From positions 2,480,001 to 2,544,000 of the forward strand of contig NZ_AP022605.1 in the NCBI RefSeq assembly GCF_010728155.1: a stretch of DNA of 64,000 nt. Reading direction: 5' to 3'. Made by a program: the position numbers and the translations under genes. The notes beneath the pieces were generated by a model, which saw only the letters and a list, made by a program, of their open reading frames with translations, searched no databases and was not told where the DNA came from. Source of the DNA: Mycolicibacterium doricum (GTDB lineage Bacteria > Actinomycetota > Actinomycetes > Mycobacteriales > Mycobacteriaceae). Shown in pieces: positions 1 to 8,114 of this stretch (position 1 is its first letter; every line of letters begins with the position of its first letter).

Positions 1-1672
1 CGGTATCGGTGGGGGTGTCGGCTATCGGATCGACGCCGACGAGCACCAGCGTTGACCGTTGAGCGGCGGTGGCACCGGGCATCAGCGCCTCGCTCACCGT
101 GTGGGTGACGAGCTTGAACGGGTGCGCGCACTTGTCCGGCCAGTCCTTGTGTTTGACGCAGGTCAGCTCGATCCTGCGGGACTTCGCTTTCTTCCCGCCG
201 ACGCGGGCCAGCAGCAGCGACGACCACACGCCGCCGTCCCAGGCCGTCGTCCCGCGCGCCCGGTCACTACCGGCGGCGGTGTGGTGCACGACCAGCACGG
301 TCGCGCCGGTCTGCTGGTTGATGTCGTCGGCGCGGCTGATGACCTTGCCGTGCTCGGTCGCAGAGTTCTCCTCGATGCCGACGGTGCACCGCGCTCGGGT
401 GTCGAACACGACCAGGGCCACGTCGTATTTCTTGACCAGGTTGCGCACCTGCTCCATGTGCCCGTCGTCGCCCATCTGGACCGCGCGCGGGGCGATGATG
501 AACGTGTCCTCAATGTCCTTGGGGTCCACGTCGTTGACCTCGCACCAGGCGAGCAGGCGGGCGCGGATGCCCGCTGCCCCCTCGGCGGCGATGTAGAGCA
601 CCGCCGCGCGCTCGCCGACGGCGTACTGGCCACACCACCGCTTGCCCGAGGCGACCGACGCCGCCGCGCTCACGGCCGTCATCGTCTTGCCCGAGCCGGG
701 CGGGCCGTTGAGGTCGGCCAACTGACCCCTTGGGATGAAACCGTCGATGAGCGGGCGCACGGGTTCGAGCTTGGCCAGTTCCGACACGGTGAGAATCTCG
801 GCGGCCAGGTCCAACGCGGGCACGTCGCCCGCACGGGCGCGGGCGGTGATGGCGTCGGTGTGGCGTATCCGCGCAACGCCGAGTTGGACCAGGGCGGCGT
901 TGCGTTCGGCGTCGGTCGCCGGGGTCATGGCCGCGAGAGTCGGCACCGGCACGTCGAACGGCTTATCGACCAGCTCGACGGCGGTCATTAGGTATTCGTG
1001 CTCGCGCAGATTGTGCGGCTTGGGACTCGTCCACGCGCGCCGGTTGGCGTTCTCAATGTGCGCCCTGCACGCCTCGGCGACCTCGGGACCGGCAGCAGCC
1101 TCAATCTCCCCGAGGGTGTAGGCGGTCGTCGCGGGTATCTTCTCGGCGGCCAGGGCGGCGTCGGTCCGCTTCTTGCGGTCGAACCGTTCCCACCGCGCTT
1201 TCTTGAGTCGCGCGCCGATGACGTGCGGGTCGTCGGTGAGGGTGTCGGCGGCGAACTCGGCGACCTGCGCGCGGCTCAGCGCCACCTTGGGGCTGGCAGT
1301 GCCCCAGACCGTGGACGGCAGCGCGGCGAAATCCGAGAACGCCATGCTGGCCGCACCGTCGGGCAGGTACATCGACACGTCGAACTGGCGGCAGAACTTG
1401 CGCACCGCGTTCCACGTCTCGGGGCCGCACACGTCGGCGATGGGCGTCTCGGGATCGACGTTGAGCGCGTCGGCCCAGTGCACGCCGCTGGCCCATTCGG
1501 CGCGAGCGTCGTGCCCGCCATCGTCGGCGGCGGCGGACGACCCGGCGGCGTGCCCGTTGGTGGCCTTGCCGAATTCAGCCGGCATGTTGGCCAGCAGGTC
1601 GTCGGCGCTGTGGTGGCCGTTGGTGACCCCGCCCCGTCGGTCAGCGGTAGAGTCGGCCCTGTCGTTGGGCAT
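1..1672 (-). CDS. RepA-like AAA ATPase/helicase of the integrated element (partial, runs off left edge)
   Basis: An open minus-strand frame of 557 codons runs from ATG at 1672 (GAGGA nine bases upstream) to the window edge with no stop. Residues 323-330 read GPPGSGKT, a Walker A motif. Further on come an IAAEG segment, a hydrophobic strand ending in VVFDT (Walker B type) and VVHHT. This is the arrangement of the RepA/AAA_25 RecA-like hexameric helicases of plasmids and integrated elements. The first 300 residues are probably a primase-like or accessory region; no motif is recognised there. It lies 83 bp after the excisionase-like gene on the same strand, so both may be co-transcribed as the element's replication/excision module. 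The family call is good; a replication role is inferred. The C-terminus is not visible. Confidence 0.8.
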   Translation of the reverse strand, partial: MPNDRADSTADRRGGVTNGHHSADDLLANMPAEFGKATNGHAAGSSAAADDGGHDARAEWASGVHWADALNVDPETPIADVCGPETWNAVRKFCRQFDVSMYLPDGAASMAFSDFAALPSTVWGTASPKVALSRAQVAEFAADTLTDDPHVIGARLKKARWERFDRKKRTDAALAAEKIPATTAYTLGEIEAAAGPEVAEACRAHIENANRRAWTSPKPHNLREHEYLMTAVELVDKPFDVPVPTLAAMTPATDAERNAALVQLGVARIRHTDAITARARAGDVPALDLAAEILTVSELAKLEPVRPLIDGFIPRGQLADLNGPPGSGKTMTAVSAAASVASGKRWCGQYAVGERAAVLYIAAEGAAGIRARLLAWCEVNDVDPKDIEDTFIIAPRAVQMGDDGHMEQVRNLVKKYDVALVVFDTRARCTVGIEENSATEHGKVISRADDINQQTGATVLVVHHTAAGSDRARGTTAWDGGVWSSLLLARVGGKKAKSRRIELTCVKHKDWPDKCAHPFKLVTHTVSEALMPGATAAQRSTLVLVGVDPIADTPTDT

Positions 1673-1755
1673 GTCGGTGTGTCCTCGCTTTGGTGGTAAG
1701 TCGCCCCGGTTCCGGTGTCGTTGTCGGGCCGGGGCGCGCTGCATTCGGGGGCGGG

Positions 1756-2016
1756 TCAGTCCTCGCCCAGCAGCCGCAGCAGGCTGGCGGACTTGACGCG
1801 AACGCGCCTCTCCCCCAACTCAATTGCGTCCAGCTTGCCCGCGTGGATCAGGTCGTAGGCGTACCCACGGGAGACGCCGAGCAGCATTGCGGCCTGCTCG
1901 GCGCTCACGGTCGGGTGCACGCGCAGGTACTCGACGGTCACGGGTCCGCGCCGAATGACGGGGCAGGCAGCGCGTCCCGGCGCGGTCAGGGTGGTTGTGT
2001 CCAAGTGGTCAGTCAT
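1756..2016 (-). CDS. Excisionase-type helix-turn-helix protein
   Basis: This 86-residue protein has a C-terminal half reading SAEQAAMLLGVSRGYAYDLI followed by a short basic strand (GERRVRVK) and LLRLL. That is the MerR-like winged-helix fold (HTH_17) used by excisionases and small repressors of integrated elements. The start is ATG at 2016, with AGGAAAC just upstream. An open frame extends further upstream but without a plausible ribosome site. The gene is divergent from the 192-residue HTH gene, sharing a 54-bp intergenic region, and precedes the RepA-like ATPase. It probably controls integrase direction and/or the divergent promoter. Excisionase versus simple repressor cannot be settled from sequence. 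Confidence 0.75.
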   Translation of the reverse strand: MTDHLDTTTLTAPGRAACPVIRRGPVTVEYLRVHPTVSAEQAAMLLGVSRGYAYDLIHAGKLDAIELGERRVRVKSASLLRLLGED

Positions 2017-2034
2017 GTTTCCTATACGACTCTG

Positions 2035-2068
2035 TTGCCTGTCTAATGTCCAGTCTGTAGATTGGACA
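2035..2068 (+). promoter_or_regulatory. Promoter and inverted repeat between the two HTH genes of the element
   Basis: TTGCCT (2035-2040) and TAGATT (2058-2063) are separated by exactly 17 bp and resemble -35 and -10 boxes. The predicted transcript would begin about base 2070-2071, the first base of the downstream ATG, which implies a leaderless mRNA. An imperfect inverted repeat, TGTCTAAT (2040-2047) and ATTGGACA (2061-2068), overlaps both boxes and could be the operator of a neighbouring HTH protein. Confidence 0.5.
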
Positions 2069-2070
2069 AC

Positions 2071-2649
2071 ATGAGCACGACGCGACCACAGCTCAAGCGC
2101 GGCGACGTGGAGTCGGTGGACTACGCCGACCCCGACCCGAAACCCGGCAGCCACAGCGGGCCGTTCGGACGGACACCCCGCCCCGACGAGCGCGTGGCCA
2201 TCCGGTTGGCCGGTCATCCCGTGACCTACGTCGTGCGGGTGACCACCAGCCGGGGGTCCGGCCCCGCCCTGACCGAGCTGACGCTGACGGCCGACGACGG
2301 CGCGGTGGTGGGCTACGACGAGGTGCGCGCGTTCTCGGTGCGCCGCCTTGCCGTCACCGCCGCGCAATGGATCGAACGGTGCGGCGGCCAGATCGGCTAC
2401 GTGGACGACACCGCCGAGGTCCAGACGCAACCCGAGAACCACGACCCGCGCGTGTACCGGGCGGCCCAGATTGCCGAACGGGCGTTGGCCCTCGGCCAGC
2501 CGGTGCGCCCGACCGTGGCCGCCGAGCTGCACGTCAGCACCAAGACGGTGGACCGATTGCTCAAACGGGCGAGGTCCGAGGGGTGGTTTGACGATGAGCC
2601 GCTACCGAAACGGCCACCGCCGCGACCGAGTGACACCACGACCACCTAG
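2071..2649 (+). CDS. Element-encoded HTH protein of unknown function
   Basis: This 192-residue protein starts at ATG 2071; a TTG three codons upstream is possible. The N-terminal 120 residues are hydrophilic with no recognised domain. The C-terminal third, from the segment RPTVAAELHVSTKTVDRLLK, forms a clear helix-turn-helix with a GWF ending. No ribosome site precedes the ATG, but a promoter at 2035-2063 would start transcription at the ATG itself, so leaderless translation is likely, as is common in mycobacteria. It lies 51 bp before the integrase gene on the same strand and may regulate it. The short spacer is rich in ACC repeats. Function is not known beyond likely DNA binding. Confidence 0.7.
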   Translation: MSTTRPQLKRGDVESVDYADPDPKPGSHSGPFGRTPRPDERVAIRLAGHPVTYVVRVTTSRGSGPALTELTLTADDGAVVGYDEVRAFSVRRLAVTAAQWIERCGGQIGYVDDTAEVQTQPENHDPRVYRAAQIAERALALGQPVRPTVAAELHVSTKTVDRLLKRARSEGWFDDEPLPKRPPPRPSDTTTT

Positions 2650-2700
2650 CCCGGCGACGACCACCACAACCACAACCACGCACCCGAGGGAACCACCGAC

Positions 2701-4122
2701 ATGAGCGACATCGACACCACCACCACCGCCGACGCGCAGCCCGCCAAGCGCAGCCGCCGCGCCGAACCGATCAGCAAGCGCACCGCCAGCAACGGCGCGA
2801 CCACCTACGAGTTCCGCGCCGACGTTGGCACCAAGGCCGACGGCACCCGCGACCGGCGACGGTTCACCTACCGCACCCTGGCCGAGGCGCGCCGCGAGTA
2901 CCGCCGGATCACGTCCGAGGTGGCGGCGGGCACCTACAACCGCCCCACCGCCATCACGGTCGCCGAGGCGTGCGAGGCATGGCTGGCCGGGCGGCGCGGC
3001 ATCCGCCAGGTGACCAAGTACGGCTACGAGATGGACCTGAAACCCGTTGTGCGACGCCTCGGTGGGCGCAAATTGCAGGCGCTCACCAAGGCCGACGTGG
3101 ACGGCCTGGTGGCGTGGATGCTCACGGCGGCGCGCACCGACCACCGCCACTACCGGGCCGACTCGCTGGCCGGTCGCGTCGTCGCGCTGGTGGCCAAGCA
3201 CCCCGACGGCATCACCGCCGCCGACCTCGCCGCCGCGCTGCCCGGCGATGTGCACACGGCCCTGTCCGCGCTGCTGGCCACCGGGCGGGTCTCTCGGCTG
3301 CGCCGTGGTGTCTACGCCCCCGCCGCGCCCGGGGCTGCCGCCGCCGAGCAACGTGGACTCAGCCCGCAGACGGTGCGGTCCACCCTCACCACGTTCGGCG
3401 CGGTGGTGCAGTCCTACACCGCCCAAGGCGTGCTGCCGCGCAACGTCGTGGCCCTGGTGGACCGGCCGAGGGACGCCGACGTCGCCGAAGACACCGCCGA
3501 GCCGGACGACGACGCCGACGGCGCGGTGCGGTCGTGGACGCTGGCCGAGGCCGAGCGGTTCCGCGAGTCGGTGCGCAATCACCGCCTGTTCGCCTGCTGG
3601 CTGCTCAGCATGTACGGGCTGCGCCGGTCGGAGGTGCTGGGATTGCGCTGGGGTGCAGTCAATCTCGACACCGGGGTGTTGGCCGTCCGGCGAGGCCGGG
3701 TGTCGGTGGGCGGTGCGGTGGTGGAGGGCGACCCCAAGTCGCGCCGGTCGCGCCGCGAACTGCCGCTACCGGCGGACGTGACCGAGGCGCTGCGCAGCCT
3801 CAAGACTCACCAGCGCGCCGAGGCGCTGGCGCTGGGCGTCGGGTGGTCCGAGGACCGGCTGGTGGCGGTGTCCGAGGACGGCACCCCGCTGCGGCCCGAC
3901 GCCTACACCGACGAGTTCCACCGCCTGCGCGAGCGGGCCGGGCTGCGCCGCATCACGCTGCACGAACTGCGCCACACGTCGGTGTCGCTGATGCAGGACC
4001 GGGGCCACACCCCGCAGGTGGTCGCCGCCTGGCACGGCCACTCGCCCGAGGTCGCGTTGCGCATCTATACCCACGTCAAGGCCACCGAGCTACGGGCGGC
4101 GGGCGCAGCGCTGTTCGGGTAG
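2701..4122 (+). CDS. int: Tyrosine recombinase (integrase) with an inserted winged-helix-like segment
   Basis: The 473-residue protein catalyses site-specific integration and excision of the element. The catalytic set is present: Arg308 in GLRRSEVLGL, His421 and Arg424 in LHELRHT, His445/His447 in AWHGHS, and nucleophile Tyr456 in IYTHVK. Residues about 20-80 form the N-terminal arm-type DNA-binding region, followed by a SAM-like core-binding domain. The core-binding domain appears split: residues about 160-205 (GITAADLAAALPGDVHTALS ... RRGVYAP) look like a small winged-helix module. The ATG start at 2701 is preceded by GAGGGAACC. The integrase family is certain; the insertion is read from pattern only. 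No attachment-site duplication was found in the window. Confidence 0.95.
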   Translation: MSDIDTTTTADAQPAKRSRRAEPISKRTASNGATTYEFRADVGTKADGTRDRRRFTYRTLAEARREYRRITSEVAAGTYNRPTAITVAEACEAWLAGRRGIRQVTKYGYEMDLKPVVRRLGGRKLQALTKADVDGLVAWMLTAARTDHRHYRADSLAGRVVALVAKHPDGITAADLAAALPGDVHTALSALLATGRVSRLRRGVYAPAAPGAAAAEQRGLSPQTVRSTLTTFGAVVQSYTAQGVLPRNVVALVDRPRDADVAEDTAEPDDDADGAVRSWTLAEAERFRESVRNHRLFACWLLSMYGLRRSEVLGLRWGAVNLDTGVLAVRRGRVSVGGAVVEGDPKSRRSRRELPLPADVTEALRSLKTHQRAEALALGVGWSEDRLVAVSEDGTPLRPDAYTDEFHRLRERAGLRRITLHELRHTSVSLMQDRGHTPQVVAAWHGHSPEVALRIYTHVKATELRAAGAALFG

Positions 4123-4232
4123 TAACGCGGCGCGCCTCAAGACTTATCCGGCGCTGCGTTGCTAGGCGCGCCGACGGCTCAGGCACAATGAGCCTTCGCG
4201 CGTGGTCGCGACGTGGAGATGGGGGAAATTGC

Positions 4233-5999
4233 GTGCTCTTGGACTCAGTTGCCATTCATGGATTCCGTTCGATCCAAGAGAATCTGAAGATCAGCATTGG
4301 ATCGCCGACAATCCTGGCGGGACACAATGATTCGGGTAAGAGTGCGGTCATCGACGCCGTCGCATTCCTACTCGACGGGCTGAAGCTCACGGACCGTGAT
4401 CGCACCTACGGAGCGCCGGGTCCCGACGGCACCCCGACGCGTGTCACCGAGACAGTGGTCGAAGGCACGTTCGCGCTTCGCGCCGATGAGCAAGAGCAGC
4501 TGTCGCTCCCATCGCCACTCCGAATACGCCGCGTCTACCGAGAGAGCGGTACAGCTCTCGAAGTTCTCGCGGCCGTCCCGATTAACGAGGCACTGCGGGA
4601 TATTGGCGCGCAGGACGTGAAAGCCTTGAAATTCAGGCTAAGCAGCCTCGGCCTGCCCCAAACCGGGAACAAGCCAGAGTTGGTGGCGCGGCTTGAAGAA
4701 CTGGTGCCCGACGCCGAGAAGTCCGACATGTGGATGCCAGCAAGCACCGATTTGAAAAGGGCGTTGCCGCGAGTTCAACGCTTTGATGCGACATCGACAC
4801 AGAACCCCGAGGATGCAATTCTCGCCACCCTCAAAACGTCCTACGCTGCTCATACTGAGGACGAGACGATCAAAGGCGATCTGAACAGTTTGACCGTCCA
4901 GCTTCAAGATCGAGTGGTGTCGGACGCCGAAGCGCTGCGCGAGCACATCAAGCAGAAATGTGGCGACATCGGCGAAATTCAAATTCACCCTGTCGTGCGA
5001 CTCGACAGCGGACTCAAATCGCTCGAAGTGAGCGCAGTCAACGAACGCGGCGAACAAGTGCACCTCGGTCAATCTGGAACGGGAAGGTCACGCCGAATCG
5101 CCCTTGCCGTATGGGAGTTCAATGCCAATCTTCTTAGCGGATCGGGCGAGGACACTGTGCTTCTCTACGATGAGCCGGACACCCATCTGGACTACCGTCA
5201 TCAACGCGGCTTTATGAAATTGCTCGATGAGCAAGCGAAACTTCCCAACGTCCGCACGGTTGTCGCAACTCACTCGATGAATCTCATTGACGGAGTGGAT
5301 ATCTCGAAGGTCGTGCACCTACAGCACGTGAATAGCCGTACGACGGCTGACCAGATCACGGATGACTCCGAAGTCGGTGCTCATTTGGGCGCAATCGCTG
5401 CATCACTCGGGCTGAGAAACACCGTCCTATTGCATGAGCGGTTGTTCGTGGGCGTTGAGGGGCCGACCGAAAGCAGAGCGCTTCCCGTGCTATTCAAACT
5501 CGCAACCGGTCGGCACCTACAGGCGTGCGGAATCGCCATCTGGCCATGCGATAACAACGACGGTGCACTTCGGTTCGCAAAGTATTTGCACACTCATGGG
5601 AGATATGTCTTGATCGTTGTCGATGAGGACTCACGGGACCTCAAGATATTCTCGGAACCACGTTTGGCGGCTAACGGACTCAGCCTCAACACTCACGTGC
5701 TGACCGTAGGCGTTCGCGAGTTTGAAGACACGTTCACAGATGAGCAGTGGGCATCCTGCGCGAATGGCGCGTGGCCCAGGACAGATGATCGTCCGTGGGA
5801 ACCATCGGACTTCTCTGCTCACCGGGAAGGCAAATTCAGTTCGCAGGTAGAGCGAATGATACGCGAAAACAGCACTGTCGAAATAAGCGGCAAACCTGAA
5901 ATTATGACCACTCTCGCCGTCGGACTTCGCACCCCTGACGAAGTTCCCGAGAAGTTACGGGAGTTGTTTGACGAGTTGATAACGCGCGCAGAGTATTAG
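4233..5999 (+). CDS. OLD-family ATP-dependent nuclease with SAP-like insertion
   Basis: This 588-residue protein combines an ABC/SMC-type ATPase with a TOPRIM nuclease, as in OLD-family (overcoming lysogenization defect) proteins, which often act in phage defence. Walker A is GHNDSGKS (residues 30-37). Walker B is LLYDEPDTHLD with D313 and E314, followed by an ATHSMNLID switch. TOPRIM residues are E409 in GVEGPTES and D464/D466 in VVDEDS. Residues about 131-160, between the Walker motifs, match a SAP DNA-binding motif (LSSLGLPQTGNKPELVARL), unusual for this family. The GTG start has GGGGGA eight bases upstream; an in-frame ATG lies at 4188. Its base composition is visibly less GC-rich than its neighbours, consistent with cargo acquired by transfer. 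It follows the integrase by 110 bp. Confidence 0.85.
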   Translation: MLLDSVAIHGFRSIQENLKISIGSPTILAGHNDSGKSAVIDAVAFLLDGLKLTDRDRTYGAPGPDGTPTRVTETVVEGTFALRADEQEQLSLPSPLRIRRVYRESGTALEVLAAVPINEALRDIGAQDVKALKFRLSSLGLPQTGNKPELVARLEELVPDAEKSDMWMPASTDLKRALPRVQRFDATSTQNPEDAILATLKTSYAAHTEDETIKGDLNSLTVQLQDRVVSDAEALREHIKQKCGDIGEIQIHPVVRLDSGLKSLEVSAVNERGEQVHLGQSGTGRSRRIALAVWEFNANLLSGSGEDTVLLYDEPDTHLDYRHQRGFMKLLDEQAKLPNVRTVVATHSMNLIDGVDISKVVHLQHVNSRTTADQITDDSEVGAHLGAIAASLGLRNTVLLHERLFVGVEGPTESRALPVLFKLATGRHLQACGIAIWPCDNNDGALRFAKYLHTHGRYVLIVVDEDSRDLKIFSEPRLAANGLSLNTHVLTVGVREFEDTFTDEQWASCANGAWPRTDDRPWEPSDFSAHREGKFSSQVERMIRENSTVEISGKPEIMTTLAVGLRTPDEVPEKLRELFDELITRAEY

Positions 6000-6397
6000 C
6001 GAACGCGTCGGGCAACCATTCGGGCGCGACGTTGTGTGTTAGTCGGCGCGCTCCAGTTGTGGTAACGGACCGAGGCCGCCCACTCAAGGCCATGGGACCG
6101 CTCCTCGCGGCCACACCACCGGCACCCGTTGGGGGCCGGAGCCCGTCTGTGACGGACGTGCGTACGGATCGACACAGCCGCCTCCTCGGTTCCTCGCGGG
6201 TCATATTAGGGTCCGGCACGCTCTGACCTGTGTCAATGACCAATTTCACAGGGCACGACATCGTTCCAACAAACCTGTTGCCCGCAAAATTTCTATCCGG
6301 CGGGCTCAGCGCGAGCTACCGGCGGGCAGCTGGGCTTGCTCAGACCCCGGGGTTTTGCGGCTTTCGGCGAGAGTAAATCCCGGCCAAACACCCCGGC
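6000..6397. other. Gene-free interval at the probable right edge of the element
   Basis: No open frame here looks coding on either strand. The composition changes from the lower-GC nuclease gene to the normal chromosomal level within this stretch. It is where the right attachment site could lie if the element ends before the repeat-protein gene, but I found no direct repeat or tRNA-like fragment to mark it. Nothing else is recognised. Confidence 0.4.
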
Positions 6398-6826
6398 TCA
6401 CATGCCATATGCCTCGCGAATCAACGCAGCTTCACGCCGATATCCGATCTGGTTCAAGTATCGAAGCAACAACGGGATCGGCGGCCAGTTCCGCAGGGGC
6501 GGCCGTGACTCGACGCCAGAATAGACGCCGCCGCCTGGTCCACTGAACAGCCCGCCCCCCGGCCCGCTGTATAGACCGCCGCCCACGCCGGTGTACAAAC
6601 CACCCCCGACACCGGTGTAGCAACCACCGCCAACTCCGGTGTACAGACCGCCCCCGACGCCGGTGTAGGCACCACCGCCAACTCCGGTGTAGGCACCGCC
6701 ACCAACGCCCGTGTAAGCACCACCACCGACGCCGGTGTACAGCCCGCCCCCGACACCCGTGTACAGACCACCGCCCACGCCCGTATACCGATTGCGCGGC
6801 CAACCGTCGGGATCAATCCAATCCAT
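6398..6826 (-). CDS. Glycine-rich octapeptide-repeat protein
   Basis: This 142-residue protein begins at ATG 6826 with MDWIDPDGWPRNR. It then has eleven consecutive eight-residue repeats: nine YTGVGGG(L/A/C), then YSGPGGGL and FSGPGGGV. It ends with a non-repetitive helical-looking tail (LRNWPPIPLLLRYLNQIGYR). There is no signal peptide at this start. A longer open frame reaches 6964 but its extra 46 residues look non-coding, and no strong ribosome site marks either start. Similar YTGxGGG repeats are known to me only as features of uncharacterised mycobacterial or phage proteins; function unknown. It lies between the mobile element and tRNA-Val, so it could be element cargo or a chromosomal gene. 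Confidence 0.65.
   Translation of the reverse strand: MDWIDPDGWPRNRYTGVGGGLYTGVGGGLYTGVGGGAYTGVGGGAYTGVGGGAYTGVGGGLYTGVGGGCYTGVGGGLYTGVGGGLYSGPGGGLFSGPGGGVYSGVESRPPLRNWPPIPLLLRYLNQIGYRREAALIREAYGM
6524..6787 (-). repeat. Eleven tandem 24-bp repeats coding for YTGVGGGx octapeptides
   Basis: Eleven units of 24 bp lie head to tail inside the reading frame of the repeat protein. Variation is mostly at the eighth codon (Leu, Ala, Cys, Val). The last two units diverge (YSGPGGG, FSGPGGG). In-frame length preservation argues that the array is translated. Confidence 0.9.
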
Positions 6827-6980
6827 ACCGCGGAGGCTATCTGCCGGGTCCGACAACTTTCGGCGGGCCGCACATGCAACGCGATTGGCGCTTGGGACAC
6901 TCTCGGGACACTGACCCGCTATCGAACACCCGATCCGGTGCGCGGTAGCTCCCGAGTATGGCACTGACCTGCAATGACCT

Positions 6981-7055
6981 TGGTGGGCGTGGACGGTATC
7001 GAACCGCCGACCGCTGGTGTGTAAAACCAGAGCTCTACCACTGAGCTACACGCCC
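6981..7055 (-). tRNA. tRNA-Val (anticodon UAC)
   Basis: Reading the minus strand from 7055, the acceptor arm GGGCGTG pairs with CACGCCC followed by A and an encoded CCA (6981-6983). A D-arm GCTC...GAGC, an anticodon arm CTGGT-TTTACAC-ACCAG with anticodon TAC, and a T-arm with GTTCGATAC all fold normally. Its 3' end points toward the mobile element, the usual geometry for an integrase target, but no second copy of the 3' end was seen in this window. Confidence 0.95.
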
Positions 7056-7126
7056 CGTGCCGGGCAGGCTACCCGGCGACGCGCCGCAGGGAAAAATCCG
7101 GCGCCGCGCTGCAGGCGAAAATCGCC

Positions 7127-7597
7127 TCAGCCCGAGCGCAGCGCCGAGAGCGCGTCGGTCCACACCGCTTGATCGCGCGGCTCGCCGGGCCCCTTCATCT
7201 CCGAGAACCGGATGATCCCCGACCGGTCCACCACGAAGGTGCCGCGGTTGGCGATGCCGGCGTCGTCGTTGAACACCCCGTAGGCCTGGGCGACCGCACC
7301 GTGCGGCCAGAAGTCCGACAGCACCGGGAAGGTGAAGCCGCTCTGGGTGGCCCAGATCTTGTGGGTGGGCGGTGGACCGACGGAGATCGCCAGCGTCACT
7401 GTGTCGTCGTTGTCGTAGGTCGGCAGGTGGTCCCGGATCTCGTCGAGCTCACCCTGGCAGATGCCGGTGAATGCGAGCGGAAAGAACACCAGCAGCACGT
7501 CTTTGGCGCCCCGGAAGGCGCTGAGCGTGACCGGCTGGCCGTTCTGGTCCTTGAGCGTGAAGTCCGGCGCTTCGGTGCCGACATCGAGTGCGGCCAT
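7127..7597 (-). CDS. ahpE: 1-Cys peroxiredoxin AhpE
   Basis: The 156-residue thiol peroxidase reduces hydroperoxides and peroxynitrite in the cytoplasm. The peroxidatic motif PLAFTGIC is present, with Thr44 and Cys47; there is no resolving cysteine in the usual 2-Cys position. The segment SVGPPPTHKIWATQSGFTFP is nearly identical to M. tuberculosis AhpE (Rv2238c). The ATG follows the stop codon of the upstream DUF3052 gene with no gap, so translation of the two is coupled. Its position next to DUF3052, a lipoprotein and aceE is conserved in mycobacteria. Confidence 0.96.
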   Translation of the reverse strand: MAALDVGTEAPDFTLKDQNGQPVTLSAFRGAKDVLLVFFPLAFTGICQGELDEIRDHLPTYDNDDTVTLAISVGPPPTHKIWATQSGFTFPVLSDFWPHGAVAQAYGVFNDDAGIANRGTFVVDRSGIIRFSEMKGPGEPRDQAVWTDALSALRSG

Positions 7598-8023
7598 CTA
7601 CCGCCGCCCAGCGGGCTTCGACTTGGGCTGCACCAGCCGGCTGGCGATCCAGTCACCCAGATTCGCCGAGGAGGTCTGCATCAGACCCGCCGTCGGCGCC
7701 GACTCGGCGATGTCCGCCGGTTGCACATGCCCCGGCTTGCCGGTCTTGGGGGTGATCACCCAGATCACGCCGTCGTCGGCGAGTGGGGTGATGGCGTCCA
7801 TCAGCGCGTCCACCAGGTCACCGTCGTCGTCGCGCCACCACAGCAGAACGACGTCGATGACCTCGTCGGCGTCCTCGTCGAGCAGCTCGCCACCGCACGC
7901 GTCCTCGATATCGGCCCGGATGTCGTCGTCGACGTCCTCGTCCCAGCCCAGTTCCTGCACAACCTGATCGTTTTCGATGCCCAGTCGTTGGGCATAATTC
8001 GGGGCGTCCGCCGCCGCCACCAC
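7598..8023 (-). CDS. DUF3052 family protein (Rv2239c homologue)
   Basis: This acidic 141-residue cytoplasmic protein (NYAQRLGIENDQVVQELGWD ... WWRDDDGDLVDALMDAITPL ... VWVITPKTG-type strand) matches the actinobacterial DUF3052 family. The start is one of two adjacent GTG codons; the first, at 8023, has AGGAGG seven bases upstream and is chosen. It lies immediately before ahpE, with stop and start codons abutting. The family has no established biochemical role; the fixed linkage to ahpE suggests a shared transcript, nothing more. Confidence 0.9.
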   Translation of the reverse strand: MVAAADAPNYAQRLGIENDQVVQELGWDEDVDDDIRADIEDACGGELLDEDADEVIDVVLLWWRDDDGDLVDALMDAITPLADDGVIWVITPKTGKPGHVQPADIAESAPTAGLMQTSSANLGDWIASRLVQPKSKPAGRR

Positions 8024-8114
8024 CGTCGGTCCTCCTTCTGCCGATGCTGCCCGTCGTCGAGCCCCTATCGTTGCATGAGCCCCACCGGTTACGTGCGGCC
8101 GCTGCCCCGGTCCG

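Noticed and set aside
59..991. Long plus-strand open frame opposite the RepA-like gene
   Set aside because: Its translation has no family-like sequence, and the minus strand carries a Walker A protein across the same bases; it is a high-GC mirror frame.
4129..4172. Two GGCGCGCC sites (4129-4136, 4165-4172) after the integrase as attachment-site core
   Set aside because: Eight-base palindromes of C and G are frequent in this genome, and no matching copy was found at another plausible boundary.
6524..6787. CRISPR array near the tRNA
   Set aside because: Units are contiguous 24-bp coding repeats with no spacers and keep an open reading frame.
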